From assembly GCA_963921935.1 (NCBI GenBank), contig OY998175.1, positions 152,511,309-152,575,308 on the forward strand: a stretch of 64,000 bases of DNA, given 5' to 3'. The translations under genes and the position numbers were made by a program. Origin of the DNA: Galeruca laticollis (taxonomy: Eukaryota > Arthropoda > Insecta > Coleoptera > Chrysomelidae). The notes beneath the pieces are model-generated. The model was given only the letters and a program-made list of their open reading frames with translations, was not told where the DNA came from and did not search any database. Shown here piece after piece: positions 21,439 to 32,475 of the stretch (position 1 is its first letter; each line of letters opens with the position of its first letter).

Positions 21439-23053
21439 ACTTATTCAATATCAAGGCGAGGGAACGATTGTATATGAAGTTGATTCAAACGAATCCATCG
21501 ACCATTCCTAGTCCGGATGTTTTCAGCTTCAACTCGTTCCTGAACAATGTTGACATCATTGGAATCAACTAACATTTGTGTGGCCGTATCCTACGTTCCA
21601 GGCATATTTATCAAAGGATGGAATTTATTTATAAGAGCACCAGCAATCAGGTAATAGTCACGTAACTTCGTAGCGTGTATTGCTGATATCAGTTGACGAA
21701 AAAATTTCAAAATTGACTTAAAATGTCTATTTCTAGCTTCTACAATCCATCTAGTAGTAGTTATTAAACGTGCCTGATTGGCTTCATTTGTTGTTAATTG
21801 CATTTGATCCGGCGGTAGAAATGGTGGTATATAGTAATGCAAGCCAAGTTCTTGTAGACTATTGATTGAATCTCTATAGCCTATATCGACTATCACAATA
21901 TCGCCTTCTTGAAACCGTGTTCTCATTCCATTGAAATCATTTTGTTTTTCGTGATTTAGAACACTCGCATCATTATTCCTAGCATCTGCGAAGTACGGCC
22001 AGTTGATTGCTAAGATATATCCATCGGGGGCAACTATGATCTCTGGTTTGACCAAATGTTCATTCTTGTGGAAATAGTATGATTGCCTCAACACTCGAAA
22101 GTTACTGCTCTTTTCAATTTTATTGTAGGTACAATCTATATAAACTGTTACTTTGGGAATGTCTGGTGTGCGATTGTACAGTTGATTCGTATAAGGGGAT
22201 ACATGACTGTTTATATAATTTTCTCTTGTTATCGAATTAAATCCAATATTATTCGATACGAACCTTTATAAACGAGATAATCTCACATTAGAAATAATGA
22301 AACTTGCTGCTTGTCGGAAAGTATAACTAAACAATATTTTCAAAATCTCATCTGGAACTCCATGCTTCATTTTGATAAAAAATTTGAGAAAATGTTGTTT
22401 TTCGACAATTCTTCTCTTGCCACCTTGTTCAATTATATCGCAAAATTCTAGTAATTGTCGAAAATTATTTTTTGAAATTTATATGAGATCCTTAAATTCG
22501 TCTTCAGTGAAACAATTGATATCCTCCCAGTTACGGAGTGGCCTGTTTCTATTAGCAATTGTTCACATCATTTGAAGAAAATGTTGAAGAATGGTAATTA
22601 TGTATGGTTTATTCACAAAATTCAAATATCTATGAAAGTAATTTGGAAGGAAACCTTGATGATCAAGGCGGTGACTACAAATTCTTAAGAAATCTGGGAC
22701 ATAGATATCAGAAGCAACAAAAATATCCACTCTACATTCTAAAGAAAGTCTTTGAATATTTTGACGAGCATTACAAATAATGCACGCACGACATGATACG
22801 CGGGACAACACATTGAGACGAAGGCAATTCGGGTTATTTTTCATAGCAATTATGTTATTCATCACTGTGTTACTACAATTGAAATATATTTTTGTATCAT
22901 CCTGAATATCAATAGGTGGATTTCTCGCAGCTTGTTTTCGATATGTCGCAATTTCCCAAACATCAATATTATCTCCTCTATTCAAACGTATTGAGAGTAT
23001 AGGAATAACATTTCGGTCACAAACATAACAACTCACTCTATTTGCGAAGGCCA
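21439..23053 (-). pseudogene. IS4EU/ISL2EU-like DDE_Tnp_4 transposase
   Basis: Reads on the minus strand from 23053 to a stop near 21439 with few breaks. N-terminus: cysteine pairs CYVC and CRACIIC, then CRVDIFVASDIYVP and RICSHRLDHQGF, a zinc-binding region typical of this family. After a frameshift near 22560 follow NRPLRNWEDIN and a helical region, then the catalytic domain: VYIDCTYNKIE (first D), HKNEHLVKPEIIVAPDGYIL, YFADARNNDAS, GDIVIVDIGYRDS (second D), TTRWIVEARNRHFKS (E). A stop at 21591-21593 precedes a further readable tail ending RLDIE. The longest intact part is 21591-22094. No terminal repeats identified. Confidence 0.75.
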
Positions 23054-23111
23054 TATTGTTCAACAAACACTGAAAATCACATAAACTTGAACAGTACAAA
23101 AAAAACTTCAA

Positions 23112-24105
23112 TTAGTCTAATAATTCAGAAATAGTTCTTAAGCTTTGGGACATCAACAAGAAAACGACTATTGACATTAGAGTTGTGTTGATTTTACCCT
23201 CTTTGAATTGTTCACCATGCCCACTACGAGATAACAGGAATAAGTATACTAATAATTGGTCCTATGTAGGTATTCGAAGATGATTCAGATAACGTTTCAA
23301 ATACAAGAAAAAGAACGTTCTCGAAAAGGTGGGAAGATACAAACATATATACGATTCGAAAATACAAAAACATAATTGAAAAATAAAACGTTCTGTAACG
23401 TAAAATCAAACCCCGTGCACCGATGCACTTATCCCACTTACGTTAGCGACCTATTGAAAATAGATCGAACTTGTGGCTTCGAAAACAATTACTACTAATT
23501 CACCAAGTTACCAGCAGATCGGATGGCCGATCTATGCCACAAGGTATTTTACCCGCTAGACTTCAGTCAAAGAAGAGAGGTTCGTACGCTGGTAACGAAC
23601 AATCAAAATATAAGCTATATAACCCAAGGCGCCAGGTAAACCTTACCCGAGTAAATACCTCAGTTTAATTCCCTAACCGTAGTTTACCGCCAATTAGGAA
23701 AGTATTACATAAAATCAAACTCGTAACTCAACTCACAAGAGAAATGATTTATTAAGGTGGTGGTTTGGTTTGAATACAGTTATATAGTTGGTTAGAAAAT
23801 TTTGGGGAGTAGGTCTTCCCACAGTGGACACTTAAGGTCCATCAACCCTTACTATAAAAAAGATAAACATATCGATATGAAATCCCTTACGAACTGTGGA
23901 CGTTTACAAAAGTCCCTTATAGTTCAATATATACAATGATACAATTATTTAGAATCCTATATACCCCTACTCCAAAATTGATAACACAATGCTCAGAAGG
24001 ATTTGAAACAGAGACCAGTACTGAGTTAAGTTGGTTCTGAAACTTGTAAAAAAATTACAATCATGCAATGTGAAAACGGTGAGAACCTGAAGGGTTACCC
24101 ATATC
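23112..24105. other. No gene seen
   Basis: Short frames only. A forward frame at 23471-23668 (65 codons, basic) has no recognised content. Confidence 0.35.
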
Positions 24106-24528
24106 GTGGCTTATCTACGCATATCAAATTGTAAACTTACCAAAAGCAAAAACAATATAAATTATCATAACGTTCCGTATGAGCTCAGACGTAACTTACC
24201 TACTCTGCCTAAAGCAATAAATGACCAAGAAAAATTACAAGCCACTTGTATGTTCACAAATGGTGAATTATATATACATACAAATGTTATATATACACTA
24301 TAAAAAATAATTATAGAAAAATTTAAATGTTTAAAACTTGCGCGTCTTCACCCGCTGGTGATAAATCCTGACGATCCACAAGTTGTTCCTGAGGTAGCAA
24401 TCACTAAGGTGGGGCTGCAAGCATCGCAGGAACGCCGTGGTACTACGAACCAACACCAAGTGATCCCGGAACTAATCCAATACGGAAATCCGAATAACCA
24501 AAATCCAACTATACCCCAGAATCTATGA
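24106..24528 (+). pseudogene. Unidentified ORF with one internal stop
   Basis: One frame stays open from 24106 to a stop at about 24528 except for a single TAA at 24301. The product has NVPYELRRNLPTLPK in the first half and a proline/asparagine/glutamine-rich second half (VINPDDPQVVPEVA, then GNPNNQNPTIPQNL). Codon use looks like real coding sequence, but I cannot name the family; a C-terminal piece of a retroelement or viral protein is possible. No start could be fixed. Confidence 0.4.
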
Positions 24529-25127
24529 ATAAAACCCTGTTTGGCTAGGACAGGGTTCTCCTATGTGCTGCTAATAGGTAATTAAAAGCCGTTAAATGGA
24601 CATTAAAAACATGGCGTTGTAGGTGACTGGGTTTGCATATCCATCTGCATCTCACAGATGAGGTCTGGACAAAATACTATCTCCACAAACTTCTCTAACC
24701 CACACTACTCCATCCAAACCAAACTACCCTCTCAAATTCATGTTCCCCTGCTGGATGAATGTGGAATCTACATTAGAATTTTTGGGGCTCCCAATAAACA
24801 CCTCAATTCAACACCACGCTGATCAGAAAAGAAAGAAACACGACAGGAGTAAAGGGGCTAGGCCGGTTCTAGGCCATTCCTTATGTAAAATAACACGGGA
24901 AATCGCCAAGGTCCATCGTGGTAATTTTTGGCTCAATTCTATCTGCGCACGCGCCAATCATAGGCGGTCGTCAACCATCTTGTGCCTTGTGTCATGTATG
25001 CTGATGACATCACCCCTACCCAGTCAGTTGATAATGTGTATAATAGTCGCGGTAGTGTAGCTACGCCGGTTCTGAGCCACTACTTCGAAAAAGGTCCGCT
25101 AGGCGACGTTGGCGCTGCGTTGGCGCT

Positions 25128-25252
25128 GTCGTCCATTTTTTATCCAGTCGGCCATTTTTTATCCGTCGGCCATTTTTTTATCCAGTAGATTTCGCTAGAT
25201 GGCGCATTTTACAGATTTCTCTAGATGTCTGTCATCCATTTTTTATCCGGTA
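25128..25252. repeat. Minisatellite of CCATTTTTTATCC units
   Basis: Three or four units of about 20 bp built on CGGCCATTTTTTATCC, partly spaced by unrelated bases. The same array occurs inverted in the right arm near 47874-47985. Confidence 0.6.
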
Positions 25253-25280
25253 AATTTGTGCATGACGTAAAAATGTTAGC

Positions 25281-25577
25281 CTTGGGTGAGATTCGAGCCC
25301 ACGACCTCATCGTTCCCAGCCTACACCACTACATGTATGCTATGAGGATTCCTACGTATTATGTTTTTGAAATTGATCAGTATAAATATTTTGAAATCTC
25401 ACGAGGCGTGATTTCACGATGCGATGTAATTTTCTTCAATGCGCCGATTTTAATGCATGAATATGTTCCACATTTAAAAAATTGTATTAAAATCAAAAAA
25501 TTTTACTCCGAGTGAGTTTCGGAACCCAAGACCTCATCGTTCCCAGCCTACACCGCTACATGTATGCTATGAGGATT
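25281..25577 (-). repeat. Two tRNA-like (SINE-like) repeats, left arm
   Basis: Two direct copies (25281-25350 and 25507-25577) read on the minus strand TAGTGGTGTAGGCTGGGA...GGGCTCGAATCT, with a box B-like TTCGAA motif and a possible box A. They do not fold as a proper tRNA (no anticodon stem seen), so a tRNA-derived SINE piece is the likeliest reading. Mirrored in the right arm. Confidence 0.4.
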
Positions 25578-25671
25578 CCTACGTATTATGTTTTTGAAAT
25601 TGATTATATGCGTATTATTTTGAAATGACGCACTAAGCTGTACACCACGGTGTCTTATATATTATCTGATT

Positions 25672-26980
25672 TCACCATACGATGGTTTCGACGTAATTTT
25701 TTTTCTTCAATACTCCCTTGTACTAATATCGTTTTAGTTGTTAGAACATGTGAATCAAAACCAATGCGTCAAGCAGTTGAACCAGAATCTTTCGTAGGTA
25801 ATCATAGAAAAATCGTTCATTGTATTTATCAACAAAAATACGCACGCGTGCGCGATCTTAACGTATACCATTCTAAGATGTAGCCAGGAAGATGTAAAAA
25901 ATATTCGCTCATGAGACTTGATAATTGTATAATCAGTAATAACATAAACAGTTTTATCATATACCTGAGAGAGAAATTAATCTGTAACAAAACTAATTTA
26001 CGGAAACGACCCCAAATTTTATATTTTTCGTATCTCTGCGACGGGCAGGTAGGAAAAATAACAATAGCTGAGCTGATTGTGCCGTGAACTTTATTAATGT
26101 GGTAAACACCTCGATTTTAGGGGTTTGAACAGATAGCAGTCGTGTAACAACAATCTCTCTCTAAAAAGATATTATTTTGATTGGGACTTCTAAATTTCAT
26201 ATGATACAGAATGTGTTCTAAGTAATATTGTAGTCAAATGAAAAGTGATGGCCTTAAAACGATCATCACGACATACGAGTGTAATCAAAAGTGTCTATTA
26301 TGGCATGTTTAGAATGTATCTCAATTAATATTATACAAATAAAAAAAAGCACCATTGTTTTTTAGCATTTTATGTACAGGTGTTGACAAATACACACGCG
26401 TGCGCGGTCTTAACGTATACCATTCTTTAACAAGATGTACTCAGAAAATGACATAAGGATATTTATATATGTGGGGTGTTTAGCCTAAGTAATTTAATTG
26501 TTAAGCGCGTAGAAATCATCTTACTTTATTCGACAACGCCGACATTCAAAGTATCAGGCTATCGCTAAATGGTATTATCCCAATCGAAGAATGCAGTTGG
26601 ATTTTACTAAGAATGATTGCAAATATATCCACGAGGGAACGCGGTCTCTATAGTTCCTAACAGAATTCTTAACAGTTGTACAACGAGAATAAAATCTTAT
26701 ACAAATTTCGTATCCGAGATTCCGCTTTCACCGTACGATGATGGTTTCGAAGTAATTTTTTTTACTTTTTTCTTTAATACTTCTTTGTACTAATATCGTT
26801 TTAGTCGTTAGAGCATGAATCAAAACCAATGCGTCAAGCAGTTGAATCAGAATCCTTCGTAGGTAATCACAGAAAAATCGCATAGTTCATTGTATTTATC
26901 AACAAACAAAAATACGCACGCGTGCGCGTTCTTAACGTATACCATTTATTTAGCAAGATGTAGTCAGGAAGATGTAAAAA
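25672..26980. repeat. Iteron-like direct repeats with CGCACGCGTGCG core
   Basis: Three copies of a perfect or near-perfect palindrome CGCACGCGTGCG lie at 25841, about 26394 and 26915, each followed by CTTAACGTATACCATT. Around the first and third, about 230 bp are repeated (25672-25905 and 26728-26980). Spacing is about 550 and 520 bp. Function unknown; see the findings. Confidence 0.7.
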
Positions 26981-26984
26981 ATGC

Positions 26985-28050
26985 TTTATCCGAGCATAAT
27001 ATGGGATATTATTGAACTAGTTGTTTAGTTATTGAAAGAAACAACATGCTTAGTTATAATAAAAAAAAATGTATATCAAAAGTAAACTGTTACTTTTTAA
27101 GTTGTATATTATTTTACTTTTTGAGAGACTCTAATAGAACATTTGCCCTCGTGCTTTTCTGAAAATTAGGCCACTAGTATTAACTAATTGTTAACAGGAA
27201 AAAAAAATTGTATTTCGATGGAGTGATTTACTTTCCTCATTATGCCAGAACGCTAGTCGTTTGATTTTGTATTAATTCAGCTACATGAGGTATGTTCTTC
27301 CTAATTTTAATTCAGACATTCCTTCCCAATGGAATGATGCATAGTGATTGGAACATTTAAAAAACAATTAAGAAGACAGATACAATTAAGATTAACAAGT
27401 ATGTAGATACTTAATGATTTATAAGTTGAAATTTGACAATCTTATTTTATTACTTTATTTAAGAAATATTTATTCATGAGTATTCAATAAAACTGACATT
27501 TTAGGTGTCATAATGTGTTTAATTAACTATATTTCCTCGACTAGATCTTCTTCTGGTGTGCAAGAATATTACTACAATATAAAAATATTAATCCGAGGAA
27601 TTTTAAAACTTAATTTATTTGTTTTATTTATTAGATTAGGGATGTTGACTAATTTTAGGAATAGCTTTTATTTTAAAGATGGACACAGAATAAAATATAT
27701 TTACAATATAAAATTTTGGGACGTGTACAAAGCAAAAACTTAACATAAAATGATAAAGTTATTTACCTTAGAACAATTCACGACATACGAGTGAAATCAA
27801 AAGTGTCTATTATTTGTTTTTGGATGCACATAAAATATTGATAACTAAACTCATTACAGATTTCAATTAAATTTAGATCTTTTCGAGTGACATAGATTAT
27901 ATCTTTAGACGGCAGGCGACAATACAAACAACATATCCATTAATGGGGATGTTAAAATAAGAAACAATTGAACAAACAAACATTTTATTATACAATATAA
28001 AATTGAAAAGTATAATAAATCAAAATAATAGCTAACAATAATTTTTATTC
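26985..28050. other. 3' non-coding part of left arm
   Basis: No recognised gene. A phrase around CACGACATACGAGTG near 27780 repeats one found at 26268. A small open frame (27513-27743) is matched in the right arm but shows no family. Confidence 0.4.
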
Positions 28051-29058
28051 TTAATTTTGAGGAATATTCAAATGGCTGACATCAACATCCATATAATCAT
28101 TAATAGAATAGTGCCCCCATGGTAAGGTTTCATCGGAACCAGGAACAATAAATCGTTTGTCATCCTCAGGACTAAAAGCTACTTTATCCTGAACAATTGA
28201 ATGGACTAGATGTTTGTCGGCACGAATTAGATTTTGAGAAACAGTTTTCTGTGTGAAGGTATCAAGACACTCTTCATAATCTTCAAATGTATTCACAACT
28301 GACGACTTTACCCCTTTAGCTTTCTTAGTTATTCCATCGTTTCGAATGAGGCAATCTATTCCTTCTTTCTCAAAACCATCATTCGCAAGACATTTTCTTT
28401 TTTCCGCTAGACCATCTTCAGAAGTTAGTAATCGCGTCGCATACAATTTAGATCGTAACCCAATATAATCAGTCATTATAATACCATTGTTCTCATCCTT
28501 CATCACCCCAAAAACCTTCTTATTGATTTGAGGAATTCCATAAACATTATCTAAAGGATAGTCTGAGGTGTCGAAATATCTATAACACTCCGTCTTCATT
28601 GCTTCATAGGGATCTTGACCTCGAATCTCATATATAAGACTATCGGTATCAGTATACAGCACAGTACAATTTTCGCTAAATTGGTTAGACATGTACTCAT
28701 AGTGAAAATCATAGATCGTAGTTTTAGCTAGATCTAAAATAGTCATTCCTACATATATAGGTTTATTTAACCATATTTGCAGCTTCCTTAATTCGATTGC
28801 AATTAGGTCTTCACTAAAAATCATGCTATTTTTAAACTCCGGCTTAGCTATATATGATTCAGCACCATATCGACCACTCCATTGCGAAATTAGCTTTATA
28901 TCAACGCGCTTGCGCACGTTCTCCATGGTCTTGCCGAAAACGGCGTTGTTCATGAGTTTGAACAAATTCTTTCCGAATTCATTCTTCGCAGCTTTACGTA
29001 ACTCGGTGTTTAAGTCAATGTAGGACCTTAACCAAGAACTCTGCTTGAATTTTAACAC
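28051..29058 (-). CDS. PolB palm and thumb, left arm
   Basis: C-terminal third of a protein-primed family B DNA polymerase of Polinton/adintovirus/bidnavirus type. It has motif B, KLMNNAVFGKTMEN, and motif C, YTDTDS with the two catalytic aspartates (residues about 135-140), followed by the conserved thumb region DYIGLRSKLYA. The ORF is closed on its upstream side by a TAG at 29059-29061 shared with the other arm. Confidence 0.85.
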   Translation of the reverse strand: MLKFKQSSWLRSYIDLNTELRKAAKNEFGKNLFKLMNNAVFGKTMENVRKRVDIKLISQWSGRYGAESYIAKPEFKNSMIFSEDLIAIELRKLQIWLNKPIYVGMTILDLAKTTIYDFHYEYMSNQFSENCTVLYTDTDSLIYEIRGQDPYEAMKTECYRYFDTSDYPLDNVYGIPQINKKVFGVMKDENNGIIMTDYIGLRSKLYATRLLTSEDGLAEKRKCLANDGFEKEGIDCLIRNDGITKKAKGVKSSVVNTFEDYEECLDTFTQKTVSQNLIRADKHLVHSIVQDKVAFSPEDDKRFIVPGSDETLPWGHYSINDYMDVDVSHLNIPQN

Positions 29059-29061
29059 TCG

Positions 29062-29874
29062 CTATATTTTTGATAATACAAGCCCATTCTGTAACGCTTG
29101 CTTCAATGTTCGGTAATGTATAACATATTTTGTTTTATTAGTACCCATCAACTTAGTCTCCTCATTTGAACTTGCAGCAGGCATTATGGTCTTAGGATTT
29201 AGGTGTTCGGAGCAGAATGGGATATCCTTATGCGAATCATGTAAATGAGAAGGATACTCCAAATCAACCTCGAGCATGTACCCCTCAGAAGCATCATCAG
29301 CAATTTGTGTAACGTCAATATTTGCATCGCACCATTCAAATCCTTCATATGGTAATGCTTGACTCATCGCCCATGCATACTGATTGTTAACGTCAAAATA
29401 CATTAAATATTTCGTCGGTTTTGAATGATTAAAAGTGGGCATATACTTATTGTTGCCTCGGGCACGACGTTTTCCGCAAACTTGACTAAGTCCACCGCGT
29501 AGACCACGGTCAACAAATAAAAACATGTCTACATCAGTGAGAAGTTCCAATTCTTGTCCAGTATGCTTTAGCATAGCATCGAATGTAAATCCAGGTAATG
29601 TATAATAATGTGCAGCATCGATGTTATACGTAGCAATACAACTGGAACGAAACTGCTCAAAAACGTCAGCAAGAAGAAGGATATCGGTCTTCATATACAA
29701 CTCTACATATTCACCTAAGGTTTGACATTGAAACGTATTCCAGACGCGTTGTGCTCGACTATAAAGTTTACATGAGCAGGGTTTATCTTCGAGAATATTA
29801 TAGAAAGATTCGATAGGAGGTAACCTTGTTTCTTCAAAGCGGTCGAAATAATTGAAATAGTCATAAGGCATCAC
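29062..29874 (-). CDS. PolB exonuclease end and motif A, left arm
   Basis: Starts at PYDYFN, the beginning of the polymerase core, includes KTDILLLADVFEQFR (exonuclease III-type region), TPGF-like LPGFTFDAML and motif A, FDVNNQYAWAMSQALP (catalytic aspartate). Unlike the right-arm partner this stretch is unbroken to the shared stop. It follows the upstream ORF with a stop/start overlap (TGATG). Confidence 0.8.
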   Translation of the reverse strand: MMPYDYFNYFDRFEETRLPPIESFYNILEDKPCSCKLYSRAQRVWNTFQCQTLGEYVELYMKTDILLLADVFEQFRSSCIATYNIDAAHYYTLPGFTFDAMLKHTGQELELLTDVDMFLFVDRGLRGGLSQVCGKRRARGNNKYMPTFNHSKPTKYLMYFDVNNQYAWAMSQALPYEGFEWCDANIDVTQIADDASEGYMLEVDLEYPSHLHDSHKDIPFCSEHLNPKTIMPAASSNEETKLMGTNKTKYVIHYRTLKQALQNGLVLSKI

Positions 29875-30626
29875 CCCCTTCTTTTTAGCATTGTGAATTC
29901 TTCCTTGTGAACACTAGAAAACTGTGATCTCAAATTAGAAAATTCGGTTAAATACGAGGCGAGTTTATCGAGAGATGATGCCATGAATCGGAAACTATCG
30001 ATAAATCTGAACCGGATTCGTGCATCTTCAACATGTTTTGAGAAGGAAATATATTTTTCTTTTGTAATAGGAAGCAAATCAATAGAGCCTGTCATGCGGG
30101 TAGCAATGTTTTCGATGATGAAATTTGCATCATAACCAGATAAGTTGTGGAACACTACATTAACAGTAGGCGAATCCTGATAGTTAATATTACACCCCTC
30201 ATGCGCTGCACCTCTATAATTGTTTTCAGGAATGAGATGATCATGATCTCGGACTTTCTTGTCAGTAGAGGAAAATGGTGTTTCACAAATATGACATTCA
30301 ATAGCAGCGTGAAACTGGCGTTCTTGATTTGGAGTCATATGAATTCCATAAGGACAAAGGAACACCGTACTAATATCTTGAGCAAGTAGATTCAGTTCAT
30401 CGGCAAACCAACGCATACAATCTTCACCCAAATAACTTTTATAAAAGGAAAGCGTATCATCATATGAGCATTTGAAGTAATACCCAACGGTTGCAGGGAT
30501 ATGCTGTTGTGGCTTCTTAGAATCCCCGGTCTGCATCAATCTACGATATGAGCATCCATCTTTTCCGCTGTAGTAAATGGTTGTAAGCATCTTTCGCATG
30601 AAAAGTCCAGTCGACCCCTGCAACAT
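29871..30626 (-). CDS. PolB HNH-like finger and exonuclease, left arm
   Basis: Contains the CHIC...RDHDH...C cluster resembling an endonuclease VII/HNH finger embedded in these polymerases, and FHNLSGYDANFI, the exonuclease II aspartate region. Its first residues come from a wrong frame: a deletion of about 128 bp near 30540, relative to the right arm, removed the exonuclease I motif YADLES and flanking sequence. Confidence 0.75.
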   Translation of the reverse strand: MLQGSTGLFMRKMLTTIYYSGKDGCSYRRLMQTGDSKKPQQHIPATVGYYFKCSYDDTLSFYKSYLGEDCMRWFADELNLLAQDISTVFLCPYGIHMTPNQERQFHAAIECHICETPFSSTDKKVRDHDHLIPENNYRGAAHEGCNINYQDSPTVNVVFHNLSGYDANFIIENIATRMTGSIDLLPITKEKYISFSKHVEDARIRFRFIDSFRFMASSLDKLASYLTEFSNLRSQFSSVHKEEFTMLKRRG

Positions 30627-30736
30627 TCAAGATAAACATCTAGTTTTTCATAGGATCTGAAATAGCGTAAGCAACCATCACAGAAGAATTTTTTATGATT
30701 ACGCTCGAAATAAGTCTTGATAGATTCTTTATCCAA
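30536..30736 (-). CDS. PolB zinc-finger segment, left arm
   Basis: Carries the double zinc finger CDGCLRYF and CERCLQPFTT that precedes the exonuclease domain in this polymerase family. It is cut short by the 128-bp deletion and is out of frame with the segment upstream of it, as in the right arm. Confidence 0.7.
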   Translation of the reverse strand: MDKESIKTYFERNHKKFFCDGCLRYFRSYEKLDVYLECCRGRLDFSCERCLQPFTTAEKMDAHIVD

Positions 30737-30898
30737 ACAAAATGATATTTCGTTGGCGTTTCATCATATCTATCTTGTACCATCAACAAATTTACATGTT
30801 TATCCATCTTATTTCTTGTAAGGTAAGTTGGTAGAGTAATAAAAGTCTTTTTATCTTTTTGTAGAATATAAACATTTATGGATATTCCATTTTGCTTC

Positions 30899-31150
30899 TC
30901 AAAAATTGGGAATCTGCTTCATTGTCATAGGAAACTGAATGCCTTTTAGTTTCAAAACAGTTGAATAGTGAGGGTATGAGGATGTTCTATACGTATGTTC
31001 CACTGCAGGTAAAAGTGCCGACGTCACCGCCCAAGCAAAGCAAGAATCATCTTTATTAATGACGTTAATACATGCCTTCCTCTTTTTTATTTCTACAGGT
31101 AAATCAATATACGAGGATCCCAGTTGCGGAGTATTTATTAACGTTAACAC
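30899..31150 (-). CDS. PolB N-terminal conserved segment, left arm
   Basis: Contains KKRKACINV, CFAWAVTSAL and SSYPHYSTVLKL, a conserved block at the front of insect PolB proteins of this kind. It is separated from the upstream ORF by a left-arm-specific frameshift near 31135, and ends at 30899 because the left arm has one extra T in a T run (five against four in the right arm). Confidence 0.75.
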   Translation of the reverse strand: MLTLINTPQLGSSYIDLPVEIKKRKACINVINKDDSCFAWAVTSALLPAVEHTYRTSSYPHYSTVLKLKGIQFPMTMKQIPNF

Positions 31151-31925
31151 CTAAGTTCACCACCTTCTTCAATGCCCAACCACTATCACGCTCTTGAAAT
31201 TCTTCCAGATCTTTAAGGATAGGTGCAATGACTTTAGTATCAAACCAATCATCAATGTTTGTATCTTTATAAATTGGAGAATTGATCGTTGTAAAATACT
31301 TAAACTCATTAAGAATCTTATCACCTTTGCATATTTCAAATTCACCTCCGAAAGCTACATTAACCTCAACAGCTACCTCCTTTTTTAATATATTATGTAT
31401 ACGTCGTTTAAAGACTACCTTACAATCTTTGAGAAATTCAGAGGGATTCTTATGCTTTAAGTTTGAGATGGTACCAGTTCTGATGCGGTTGTTAAATGAT
31501 GCCTCTAAATCATCCCATTTTACACGATGTTTTGCAGTCTCCGAATGAGATGATAGACCTCCACCATGTTTCTGAATATATTTAAATTGGTTACGAAACG
31601 TTTTTATTTGGGTTATATTAGTTAGGATATGCTGCTTTTCCCCAATATTATTGGCACTCCGTAACGCATTATTTAGTTTCTTTATAGCTTTCCTACACTC
31701 CATAAGCCCTTTAGTCACTTGGTGTTCATTATAATTAGATGTTATAAGCCCTATTAAAGTAGCAACATGTTTTACAATATTCACAAAGAGACTCATAATA
31801 AATATAAAAGTTTTTTCGTAAGCACTTTGAGCAAAGAACTGTAATCGAATGAGCATTATCGGGATGTGATGAATAAGAAGTGAACGTCTAGTCGGACGGA
31901 AGACTGAACGGTAACATTTTTTCAT
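31104..31925 (-). CDS. PolB N-terminal domain, left arm
   Basis: 273-residue frame from the ATG at 31925. Contains a hydrophobic stretch near residues 38-62, then a basic/helical region (KHNPSEFLKD-like, VNVAFGGEFE, ERDSGWALKKVVNLGVNVN), which is a known N-terminal region of insect PolB proteins of Polinton/bidnavirus type. The last residues are out of frame. The first 45 bp also occur in the LINE-rich spacer. Confidence 0.7.
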   Translation of the reverse strand: MKKCYRSVFRPTRRSLLIHHIPIMLIRLQFFAQSAYEKTFIFIMSLFVNIVKHVATLIGLITSNYNEHQVTKGLMECRKAIKKLNNALRSANNIGEKQHILTNITQIKTFRNQFKYIQKHGGGLSSHSETAKHRVKWDDLEASFNNRIRTGTISNLKHKNPSEFLKDCKVVFKRRIHNILKKEVAVEVNVAFGGEFEICKGDKILNEFKYFTTINSPIYKDTNIDDWFDTKVIAPILKDLEEFQERDSGWALKKVVNLGVNVNKYSATGILVY

Positions 31926-31934
31926 AAAAATACC

Positions 31935-32205
31935 TGCGTTTGAAACCCTGTTTTTCAGCCGTTTTTCAGGGACGACACAGTCGAAAATTCTGGGGAGTCA
32001 TATTTGTATATTCGGGGCAAGGTTATTATCGCAGTCATAACAAGTAAGTAATGCCATCAGCAGGGAATTACAACCAACTTCAGAGGGACACAAAGTAGAT
32101 GAGATATGCCAGAACATCGGCCTTATAATGTTATTTCACCTTCTTTGTAAATGTATTCATAACCGATTGAATAAAGATATTTTTAAACAAACAACAACCT
32201 GCGAT
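31935..32205 (+). mobile_element. LINE 3' end fragment (left arm only)
   Basis: A 5'-truncated copy of the 3' UTR of the Jockey-like LINE in the spacer: starts GAAACCCTGTTTTTCAGC, ends with a polyadenylation-type ATAAAGAT and TTTTTAAACAAACAACAA. It is absent from the right arm. ACCTGCG occurs at both sides (from 31932 and 32200), a possible short target duplication. Confidence 0.65.
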
Positions 32206-32475
32206 TGAATGAAACCCTGTTTTTTCAGCTGCTTTTCAGGGATATACACATCGAAATAGCTATGGAGTCATATATGTGAATACAGGACAAAGTAAGTTAG
32301 AAGTTGAAAATAAATGGATTATGCTTTCAGCAAAGTGCCATGTACTAATCGCAGACTGACATGATTACACCAAGGCGGTCGGAACATTGGCCTGTCGTAT
32401 ATATTTTTTAAAGTATATTTGTCTCGGCTGTAATTATAAATAACCAATGCTAAAAGATTGTGAATAAAGACCTTT
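32206..32475 (+). mobile_element. Second LINE 3' end fragment
   Basis: Same structure as the preceding fragment, in tandem with it, ending AATAAAGACC then TTTTTAAACAAAAAAAAA. Its first part (to 32431) is within the inverted duplication and appears, reversed, at 40857-41080. Confidence 0.65.

Larger units (their letters stand above)
24848..32431 (-). repeat. Left arm of giant inverted duplication
   Basis: This 7.6 kb arm recurs inverted at 40857-48280. Correspondence holds from AGTAAAGG next to 24848 (partner ends at 48280) to TCTCGGCTGT at 32431 (partner starts at 40857). It covers polymerase coding sequence, about 3 kb of 3' non-coding repeats and a LINE 3' fragment. Differences include an extra 270 bp in the left arm (31935-32205), a deletion of about 128 bp near 30540, and single-base indels. 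Polymerase pieces compared by eye differ at a few percent of residues. Confidence 0.9.

Noticed and set aside
25281..25350. Possible tRNA gene
   Set aside because: A T-arm-like GGGCTCGAATCT is present, but no acceptor or anticodon stem could be formed; called a tRNA-like repeat instead.
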